NCBI GenBank assembly: GCA_028716485.1
Contig: JAQUPS010000014.1
Location: 1 to 37,630 of the forward strand
Source: Patescibacteria group bacterium
Lineage (GTDB): Bacteria; Patescibacteriota; Patescibacteriia; Patescibacteriales; WJLG01
Direction of reading: 5' to 3'
Length of the DNA stretch: 37,630 nt
A program made the translations under genes and the position numbers. This document shows positions 7,412 through 13,496 of this stretch, piece by piece. Below the pieces are notes generated by a model that saw only the letters and a program-made list of their open reading frames with translations, did no database searches and had not been told where the DNA came from. How positions within the stretch are numbered: the stretch's first letter is position 1; every line of letters begins with the position of its first letter.

Positions 7412-9902
7412 AGGCGATATTAGATTCCTTTATATAACTCACTACTTTTTCCACTTCGTCACGCTTTATTCTGCCAACTGGGACAATTCCACCGAAAGTT
7501 TGATCATCAAGCACGCCCAAATTCCCTTTTTCCAGCGCGTGGCGATAATCTGGGTTGGTAAGGTAGCATTGATAAATATTTTCAAAATAATTCAGTTTTT
7601 CGTAAGGCGTGTCGGAATAGACAAGTTTAAATTCTTCAAAGCCCTTATTCATGCGGTCGTATTTATCCGGCAATCGCTCAATAACACCAGCGGCTTTGCG
7701 TAGAAAATCAGCGAGGCCGTTTGAGGTTTGGTATGCCTTGCGCAACGATTCCAAGGAAAAATAATATTTTGGTTTTTCAAGTAATTTTTCTTTAGCAATG
7801 CGCTCGGTTTCATCCACATCGTTATTTTCAAGAGCAGATTCAAAATCTTTGTCTGTTCCCATTAAATCTTTAACAGATTGCTCAAAATGATTTCGATATG
7901 CTTCGCGATCAACTTTCATGCAATCCTCGCCGATTTGGATTTGGTTATCGCGCACCAAAAAATCCGTACCAATATAAATAAACTTGCCGTGAGAGACGGC
8001 TATTGGCATTTCCATTTGAACGCCCAGAGTTTCTTGAGATTTCATGGATTCATATTGAGCCGTTCGTTCTTTTATAATCAACTCGTATTTATCTTGCTGT
8101 TTTTGTTCTTCGGTTTTACCAGCTAAAAATAGCGGTTCGGAATAATCATATCTTTCTTCAAAATATTCACAAACGCCAAAAAAATCTATTAGATGATAAA
8201 AATCTTTTTCAACGACTTGGCCGGTAAGTTCATTTTTAAAAGCATGTCTTCTTGTTCCTCTACCTTTGATTTGAACGAAATCGCTAACCGAAAAGATCGG
8301 TTTCATTAAAACAACATTCAACAGGTCAGTGCAGTCATAACCAGTTGTCATCATATTGACGGTAACGGCTATACGAGTATTGCCCAATTGATTATTACGG
8401 TATTTTTTCGTAAGTTCCTGACTGCCAACAACATTGCTCGTAATTTGACGAGCAAAAACTCCGCTGTGTCCAGAATATTTTCCGGGCCAGTTTTTGTCGG
8501 CCGCTTCGTTCAAAATGCGAGCAATTTTTGAGGCGTGGTTTTGTGATATACAGTAAATAATTGATTTGCCGATTTCTCCGGTGATCGGATCTTTCTTTGC
8601 AGTTTTCAAAAACTCATCAACGATCAAATGATTCAAACTATCGGAAAATACCTTGCGTTCAAGCTGGCGAATTTTGAAAGTTTCTTCCGCTTGCTCGCCG
8701 GTTGTTTCGTCAATAAATGCGTCCTGCCAGCCTTCCTCTGACTGCATTTGATTAGTTTTATCGCTTCGCTTATCGTAAATAACTGGATTAACAAGATACG
8801 GCGGCTTATGCGTGACTGCTTCTTTCAAATCAAAACGAAAAGTCGGTTCACCTGATTCACAACCAAAAGTTTTATAGGTATCTTGCAAAACTCTCTTTTC
8901 CAATTTGCGGGGGTCGGTTTCAACAAGCTTCTTTTCATCAATTCCTTTGAGATAATCTTTTGGCGTGGCGGTAAGGCCGATTTTCGCGCCTTGAAAATAC
9001 TCAAAAATTGCCCGATTATTTCCGTAAATACTGCGGTGGGCTTCATCGGAAATAAGCAAATTAAAATCAAACTGACCAAAGTATTTCAAAAAGTTTTGGT
9101 TGTAAGACAAACTTTGAATTGTCGCAATAACTACTTGATTTTGAAGCGCTTGCTCTTTGTTTTCCTTGAAAATAGCGATGTTGTATTCCTTGAGATAGGA
9201 GCTGATATTTTGACTGGCTTGGTCGGCAAGCTCTATACGGTCAACGAGGAATAAAATTCTGTTCGCATTGCCGGTTTTTAAAAATAGCTTGATAAGCGCG
9301 GCCGCCAGCAAGGTTTTTCCGGTTCCAGTTGCCATTTCCAAAAGGAAACGACGGTTGCCGTCATCGAACTTACTTGAAATGGTATTGATAGCGTCAAGTT
9401 GGTAATCTCTCAAAAATTTTCTATCTACTTCGGCAACAGCGCCCTGACTTTGCACAATCCAATCATCTTTTATATCAATGCCGGACAAAGACATTGCGGT
9501 TGTTGCGGTTAGCAACTTCGTTAAATCTTTCTGTGTTGGGAATTTTAAAATTATTTTTTCGGCATTTTGATTCAAATCCCAAAAATAATGTGTATCACCG
9601 TTGCTCAAAATAACAAAACGACATCTTTTTGCTTTGGCGTAATCCTCGGCTTGTTTTTTTCCGACAACAGGATCCTTGCTTCCTGATTTTGCCTCCAAAA
9701 CGGCAAGAGGAAATCCTTTTGTATCTAGAAGTAAATAATCAATAAAACCTTTACCATGCTCAAAATCATCGCCCAAACTTTCTAAATTAACATTGCCCTC
9801 AACTTCAATATTTCGAGCGCCAATTTTGTCGTCAAAAAATCTCCAGCCAGATTCTTGGAGTAGATTGTTTATTTTTAATCTTGCCTTAGCTTCTTTTTGC
9901 AT
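7401..9902 (-). CDS. hsdR: type I restriction endonuclease motor subunit
   Basis: I start at the ATG (9902), giving 833 aa; the ORF track starts 16 codons earlier at a TTG with no support. The N-terminal nuclease core is GFIDYLLLD...AVLEAKSG (D55, E70-x-K72). A superfamily 2 helicase follows, with RDYQLDAI as Q-motif, Walker A ATGTGKT (near 192), DEAH (286-289) and QIKGRGTRR as motif VI, then a helical C-terminus. The length matches the shorter EcoEI-like HsdR proteins. It is the first gene of the operon. Together with the fused HsdM/S it should translocate and cut unmodified DNA. No disabling change is seen in the motifs. Confidence 0.95.
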   Translation of the reverse strand: MQKEAKARLKINNLLQESGWRFFDDKIGARNIEVEGNVNLESLGDDFEHGKGFIDYLLLDTKGFPLAVLEAKSGSKDPVVGKKQAEDYAKAKRCRFVILSNGDTHYFWDLNQNAEKIILKFPTQKDLTKLLTATTAMSLSGIDIKDDWIVQSQGAVAEVDRKFLRDYQLDAINTISSKFDDGNRRFLLEMATGTGKTLLAAALIKLFLKTGNANRILFLVDRIELADQASQNISSYLKEYNIAIFKENKEQALQNQVVIATIQSLSYNQNFLKYFGQFDFNLLISDEAHRSIYGNNRAIFEYFQGAKIGLTATPKDYLKGIDEKKLVETDPRKLEKRVLQDTYKTFGCESGEPTFRFDLKEAVTHKPPYLVNPVIYDKRSDKTNQMQSEEGWQDAFIDETTGEQAEETFKIRQLERKVFSDSLNHLIVDEFLKTAKKDPITGEIGKSIIYCISQNHASKIARILNEAADKNWPGKYSGHSGVFARQITSNVVGSQELTKKYRNNQLGNTRIAVTVNMMTTGYDCTDLLNVVLMKPIFSVSDFVQIKGRGTRRHAFKNELTGQVVEKDFYHLIDFFGVCEYFEERYDYSEPLFLAGKTEEQKQQDKYELIIKERTAQYESMKSQETLGVQMEMPIAVSHGKFIYIGTDFLVRDNQIQIGEDCMKVDREAYRNHFEQSVKDLMGTDKDFESALENNDVDETERIAKEKLLEKPKYYFSLESLRKAYQTSNGLADFLRKAAGVIERLPDKYDRMNKGFEEFKLVYSDTPYEKLNYFENIYQCYLTNPDYRHALEKGNLGVLDDQTFGGIVPVGRIKRDEVEKVVSYIKESNIAYVN

Positions 9903-9980
9903 ACATTGAAATATTATTTTCCCACTTTCTAAAACAAAAGTCAATCCCAATTTTGCCTTATTTTACTATCTTTATCAAAC

Positions 9981-10008
9981 AAAAAATCACCCTGATAAGG
10001 CGATTTTA
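9981..10008 (-). terminator. terminator-like hairpin upstream of hsdR
   Basis: On the minus strand, AAAATCGCC-TTATCAG-GGTGATTTT is followed by a T run. It sits about 80 nt upstream of the hsdR start and 90 nt from the divergent recombinase start. It could attenuate the restriction operon or shield it from outside transcription. Confidence 0.5.
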
Positions 10009-10095
10009 GAGACTTTTTATGGTATATGGGACGCTCTGGACTCCTTCAAGCCGCTGCGTCATCAATGTTGTTGTAACTAAGTAACCAATAACCTT

Positions 10096-11445
10096 ATGCA
10101 ACAACAAGCAACAAACACGGTGGTATTATCCGCAAGCCTAGGGCGAAATTTGAGGTCAAATTCAGTCCCATTGGCGACTCCGGTGAAATACTGCCTCTAC
10201 GCGAGAAAATCAAGCGAATCCGAGGAAAGACAGGTTCTGTCGATTGATAGCCAAATCAAAGAGATGCTTCAGCTGGCAGAACGTGAAAATTTAGAAGTTG
10301 TAACTATGAAGCAGGAATCTCATTCAGCCAAGGAAACAGGTCAAAGACCGATTTTCAATGAGATTATCGAAGAGTTAAAATTGGGGAAATTTAATGGCAT
10401 TCTAACTTGGGCGCCGGATCGTATTTCCAGAAATGCCGGGGACTTAGGCAGAATCGTGGATTTGATGGACTCGGGGGCGTTAAAAGAAATACGAACTTTC
10501 GGACAAAGTTTTAGCAATAACCCAAATGAAAAGTTTTTATTAATGATTTTAGGATCACAAGCAAAACTGGAAAACGACAATCGTGGAGTGAACGTAAAAC
10601 GCGGATTACGAGCTAGGGTTGAGATGGGACTCTGGCCCGGCATGGCACCAGTCGGTTATTTAAATCAAAAAATGATGGATAAAAAATGCCAGATTATCCA
10701 GGATCCGGCGCGAGCGCCAATCGTGAAGCAAATGTTTGAAAAAGCGGCTTTTGAAAAATGGTCGGTAAGAAAAATTTATAACTGGTTAAAATTTGAGTTG
10801 AATTTCAAAACTGTTGGCAATCATAATATGTCAGCCGGCGGTATTCATCGGATGCTGGTCAATCCACTGTATTACGGTGTCTTCGAATATCCTAAAAATT
10901 CCAGCAACTGGTATCAAGGAAAACATGAACCAATTATCAGCAAAGAATTATACGATCAAGCAGTCCAGCAACTTAAACGAGATAATATTCAACGACAAAG
11001 TCATGAGTTCGCCTATACCAAATTAATGGTCTGCGGCCTCTGCGGATCTAGCATCTCGGCTGAAGAAAAATACAAACTGCTGAAAGACGGAACAACGGCC
11101 AAATATATTTATTACGGCTGCGGCCGATCAAAAGACAGGAACTGCAAAAGTCATTATCTGCGAGAGAATGAACTGGTTGAACAATTAATCAAACTATTTA
11201 ATCAAATCGAAATAAACGACTTTGGCATCAAAATTAAATTCGAAGAAGAATTGAAAAAATTCAATAAATTCCAGAAAGGCGTACTTGGCATATCAAATCC
11301 GGAAACAAAACATCGGGATATTGATATGAAAACTTACGCCAGTTACACCCTAAAAAATGGAACTAATGAAGAAAAACGAGAGCTAATGGGATGCTTTAAG
11401 TCAAAAATAAAAATCACCAAAGGAGTAGTGACAATTGAAAAATAA
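10096..11445 (+). CDS. large serine recombinase / integrase (449 aa)
   Basis: The resolvase-type catalytic domain starts near residue 31 with KYCLYARKSSESEERQ; Ser39 in the R-x-S string is the likely nucleophile. TWAPDRISRNAGDLG is the conserved helix that follows. A recombinase domain (GLWPGMAPVGYLNQ, WSVRKIYNWL) comes next, then a zinc-ribbon (CGLCGSS ... YYGCG ... C) and a helical end. At 449 aa it is on the short side for large serine integrases but common for Patescibacteria. It reads away from the restriction operon, about 190 nt from hsdR, and points at tRNA-Ser. It is the obvious candidate for moving the defence island, although no attL/attR pair was found by eye. No clear ribosome site precedes the ATG. 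Confidence 0.92.
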   Translation: MQQQATNTVVLSASLGRNLRSNSVPLATPVKYCLYARKSSESEERQVLSIDSQIKEMLQLAERENLEVVTMKQESHSAKETGQRPIFNEIIEELKLGKFNGILTWAPDRISRNAGDLGRIVDLMDSGALKEIRTFGQSFSNNPNEKFLLMILGSQAKLENDNRGVNVKRGLRARVEMGLWPGMAPVGYLNQKMMDKKCQIIQDPARAPIVKQMFEKAAFEKWSVRKIYNWLKFELNFKTVGNHNMSAGGIHRMLVNPLYYGVFEYPKNSSNWYQGKHEPIISKELYDQAVQQLKRDNIQRQSHEFAYTKLMVCGLCGSSISAEEKYKLLKDGTTAKYIYYGCGRSKDRNCKSHYLRENELVEQLIKLFNQIEINDFGIKIKFEEELKKFNKFQKGVLGISNPETKHRDIDMKTYASYTLKNGTNEEKRELMGCFKSKIKITKGVVTIEK

Positions 11446-11452
11446 CACCCTA

Positions 11453-11499
11453 AAAAGCAAAAAGTTCGAATCCCACGTGGGTTCGAACTTTTTGCTTTT
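11453..11499. repeat. 47-nt near-perfect palindrome (terminator / possible att-related site)
   Basis: Eight bases after the recombinase stop lies a hairpin of 18 bp plus an inner CCCAC/GTGGG, with one bulged T. The outer arms are AAAAGCAAAAAG / CTTTTTGCTTTT, so on the plus strand it ends in T-rich sequence and can terminate the recombinase transcript. The inner part holds GTTCGAATCCCA, which is identical to 12 nt of the T-arm of the adjacent tRNA-Ser. A second small hairpin (AGTGCC / GGCACT, 11514-11535) follows. Confidence 0.85.
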
Positions 11500-11563
11500 A
11501 TCGACTCCCAGAAAGTGCCGTAAAATCAAGGCACTCGGGTCATCCGATAAAAAATAGTCCCTG

Positions 11564-11650
11564 CGGAGAGGATGGGATTCGAACCCATGAACCCATTGCT
11601 GGGTTAACACATTAGCAGTGTGCTGCTTTCAGCCACTCAGCCACCTCTCC
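11564..11650 (-). tRNA. tRNA-Ser (anticodon GCU)
   Basis: It reads on the minus strand from GGAGAGG to CCTCTCC plus discriminator G, with a long class II variable arm and T-loop GGTTCGAATCC. The anticodon loop is CTGCTAA, giving GCU for AGC/AGU. No CCA is encoded. Its 3' end faces the recombinase and the defence island, the usual orientation for islands that use a tRNA as target. Confidence 0.95.
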
Positions 11651-11655
11651 ATTCT

Positions 11656-11686
11656 CGGATATCAGATATCGGATATCGGATATCGG
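11656..11686. repeat. tandem gatatcgg words
   Basis: An 8-nt word containing the palindrome GATATC is repeated about four times between tRNA-Ser and the next promoter. Similar words recur at 12569-12605 after the broken tRNA-Arg copy. Confidence 0.7.
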
Positions 11687-11692
11687 CTCTAT

Positions 11693-11721
11693 TTTACGCA
11701 TACTTTAAAATATGATATAAT
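11693..11721 (+). promoter_or_regulatory. sigma70-type promoter for the 187-aa gene
   Basis: TTTACG and a perfect TATAAT are separated by 17 bp, about 35 nt before the ATG at 11757. Confidence 0.6.
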
Positions 11722-11756
11722 CATAATATAAGATAAAAAATTGACTGTCAAACAAT

Positions 11757-12320
11757 ATGGCGCAAACCGAGGATATTAAATCAGAGGATGATGTCATCAG
11801 CTGGCAAATACCCGAATACCGGGGCGAGGAAAAAACCAAACTCTGGTATGCCGTCTATTCGCTCATCGCCATCGCGCTGCTGACTTACGCGATTTTTACG
11901 CAGAATTTTATTTTTGCCATTATCATTATTTTTGCGGCAGTTTTGATCGTGATTTTTGACGGCGGCCATCCGGGAATGCTGGACGTGGCCATCAGCGACC
12001 GCGGCGTGATGGTCGGCAAGGAATTTTATAATTATGATCAGATTGCCGATTTTTTCATAATCTACGAACCTGACGCCGGAGTAAAAAATCTTTATCTGGA
12101 ATTCAAGAGATTTGCCAAACCGGCTTTGCCGGAAAACGAACCGAATCGCTATAGCTGGCTTTTTTGGATAGTTAACTTCGCTCGCACCCGTTTTTCCATC
12201 CCTTTGCAGGACATGAACCCGATAATCATCAGAAGGAATTTATTAAAATACGTGAAAGAAAATTTGGAAAGAACGACCATTCCCCTTTCCGAACAGTTGA
12301 CAAAACTATTCAAGTTATAA
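11757..12320 (+). CDS. conserved-type membrane protein, two TM segments (187 aa)
   Basis: I do not recognise a named family. A short acidic N-terminus is followed by two close membrane segments (about residues 30-47 and 50-67) and then a soluble domain of about 115 residues with a mixed strand pattern (VMVGKEFYNYDQIADFFIIYE, YLEFKRFAKPALP), resembling a PH-like or bPH-type domain behind a membrane hairpin. That last comparison is weak. A consensus promoter lies just upstream and a strong terminator just downstream, so it is its own transcription unit between tRNA genes. It looks like core chromosome rather than island. Confidence 0.8.
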   Translation: MAQTEDIKSEDDVISWQIPEYRGEEKTKLWYAVYSLIAIALLTYAIFTQNFIFAIIIIFAAVLIVIFDGGHPGMLDVAISDRGVMVGKEFYNYDQIADFFIIYEPDAGVKNLYLEFKRFAKPALPENEPNRYSWLFWIVNFARTRFSIPLQDMNPIIIRRNLLKYVKENLERTTIPLSEQLTKLFKL

Positions 12321-12346
12321 CAATATAGATAATACATCGGCTTTGG

Positions 12347-12386
12347 CCTTGGCCATATTCACGCTTTTGGCCAAGGATTTATTTTT
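12347..12386 (+). terminator. terminator after the 187-aa gene
   Basis: CCTTGGCCA / TGGCCAAGG form a 9-bp stem followed by ATTTATTTTT, ending directly at the first base of tRNA-Arg. Confidence 0.75.
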
Positions 12387-12458
12387 GCTCTCGTCGTTCA
12401 ATGGATAGGACGCAAGCTTGCGGAGCTTGTGATGCAGGTTCGATTCCTGCCGAGAGCA
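12387..12458 (+). tRNA. tRNA-Arg (anticodon GCG)
   Basis: Acceptor GCTCTCG / CGAGAGC, D-arm GTTC/GGAC, anticodon stem CAAGC/GCTTG with loop TTGCGGA, and T-arm GCAGG-TTCGATT-CCTGC all pair. The anticodon reads GCG. Most bacteria read CGU/CGC with an ACG (inosine) tRNA, so GCG is uncommon. No CCA is encoded. Confidence 0.9.
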
Positions 12459-12467
12459 CTTACACAA

Positions 12468-12563
12468 GTCGTTTCACCCAGAGGGTGACCACCCACTGGG
12501 TGGCAACGGATAGGACGCAAGCTTGCGGAGCTTGTGATGCAGGTTCGATTCCTGCCGAGAGCA
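12468..12563 (+). pseudogene. broken tRNA-Arg copy with 30-nt hairpin insertion
   Basis: Positions 12504-12563 repeat 60 nt of the tRNA-Arg(GCG) gene with one mismatch. The 5' acceptor strand is missing. GTCGTT at 12468-12473, matching the tRNA 5' part, is split from CAACGG by a 30-nt insert (12474-12503) made of two small hairpins, CACCC-AGA-GGGTG and CCACCCACTGGGTGG. Without the acceptor strand it cannot fold as a tRNA. Confidence 0.8.
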
Positions 12564-12568
12564 CAATT

Positions 12569-12606
12569 TCAGATATCGGATATCGAATTTCAGATGTCCG
12601 ATATTT
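12569..12606. repeat. degenerate gatatcgg / gatatcgaa words
   Basis: Short palindromic words related to those at 11656-11686 follow the broken tRNA copy. A weaker echo (AATATCCGACTTCCGG) precedes the CCG tRNA. Confidence 0.55.
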
Positions 12607-12693
12607 TATAACGCTCGCTTACTCGCTTAATCATTAAGAATTTTTGATTGAACATCCAGAGTATCGGCAATCAAATATCCGACTTCCGGTATC

Positions 12694-12765
12694 GCTCTCG
12701 TCGTTCAACGGATAGGACGCAGGCCTCCGAAGCTTGCGATACAGGTTCGATTCCTGTCGAGAGCA
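12694..12765 (+). tRNA. tRNA-Arg (anticodon CCG)
   Basis: The acceptor and D-arm are nearly identical to the first tRNA-Arg. The anticodon stem CAGGC/GCTTG (one G-U pair) carries loop CTCCGAA, so the anticodon is CCG. The T-arm is ACAGG-TTCGATT-CCTGT. No CCA is encoded. Confidence 0.93.
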
Positions 12766-12827
12766 CAAACCGATTTCCGAATTGCGATTTACGATTTTCG
12801 AATTGACAAAAGCTTGACATCAACCGG

Positions 12828-12866
12828 ACTTTTTATTTTTCCTTTTTATTTTTCCTTTTTATTTTT
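12828..12866. repeat. three tandem 13-bp T-rich units
   Basis: The unit cctttttattttt occurs three times in a row (the first starts with A instead of C), upstream of the 150-aa gene's promoter. The top strand is almost pure pyrimidine plus A. Confidence 0.8.
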
Positions 12867-12877
12867 TTATTTTTCCC

Positions 12878-12906
12878 TTGCCTTTTTGTTTTGTTTGTGT
12901 TAATAT
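12878..12906 (+). promoter_or_regulatory. promoter of the 150-aa gene
   Basis: TTGCCT and TAATAT are separated by 17 bp, directly after the T-rich tandem repeat and about 55 nt before the start codon. Confidence 0.45.
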
Positions 12907-12961
12907 ATCTTATCAATCTGGGTAGAGTAAATTTGCACCTTACAACAAAAAAGGATATTTT

Positions 12962-13414
12962 ATGGAGACAAAAACTCCTGAATTCGGAATGATGGGTAAT
13001 CCCATTTGGTTTCACCATCACGGCAGTAAAATGCGATTAACACTTTTTCATCGGGAGGGAGAACATATAGCGATCGACGGAAGCGCGACGCACCTAAGAA
13101 TATCAATGGGATTAAAGTATTACGAAGTAACATGGTCAATCAAGCATAGTCCGGATGAATATGCGCGCGGGCGCACGCTAATGGACAAAAAAACATTGGC
13201 CAACGCTTTCGGCTTAGCTAACGACACCCCCAACTGTTACAGCCACTGGCTCATTGAACGTTACGGCGGCGACAATGCTGAGCAATTCAAATTCATTCGT
13301 TATCGTAACTACTTAAATATCCCCTGCCCGGGCACTGGGAATGACGGCGACCCGAATATTTCTATCGAACTTGATGACGAAATAAAGCAGGCCGTCACTA
13401 AATTACTTTCTTAA
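12962..13414 (+). CDS. unknown soluble protein (150 aa)
   Basis: I do not recognise this protein. It has no signal or membrane segment. The N-terminal half is rich in His and short strands (WFHHHGSKMRLTLFHREGEH), and the C-terminus is acidic and helical (ELDDEIKQAVTKLLS). The gene itself is well supported: an AAAGGA ribosome site lies 6 nt before the ATG, a promoter lies upstream, and a good terminator follows at 13434. It stands alone between the tRNA genes and recG. Confidence 0.8.
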   Translation: METKTPEFGMMGNPIWFHHHGSKMRLTLFHREGEHIAIDGSATHLRISMGLKYYEVTWSIKHSPDEYARGRTLMDKKTLANAFGLANDTPNCYSHWLIERYGGDNAEQFKFIRYRNYLNIPCPGTGNDGDPNISIELDDEIKQAVTKLLS

Positions 13415-13433
13415 AACTGAACATTTTCAAGGG

Positions 13434-13459
13434 AAAGCGGAAAAAATTCCGCTTTTTTT
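13434..13459 (+). terminator. terminator of the 150-aa gene
   Basis: AAAGCGGAA / TTCCGCTTT stem followed by a run of seven T. Confidence 0.85.
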
Positions 13460-13496
13460 ATTTGAAAAATTGGTGAAAAAGCGATAAGATTGATTT

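Noticed and set aside
10096-11650. Defined island with attL/attR at tRNA-Ser
   Set aside because: A recombinase faces the tRNA, but I could not find a second copy of the tRNA 3' end near the left side of the island, so the boundaries stay unproven.
12401-12637. 78-aa ORF on the plus strand
   Set aside because: It is a translation of the tRNA-Arg gene and its broken copy; the peptide repeat is the DNA repeat.
12828-12866. T-rich tandem repeat as a replication origin or DnaA region
   Set aside because: There are no DnaA-box-like sequences and no dnaA/dnaN nearby; it is more simply a promoter-upstream low-complexity tract.
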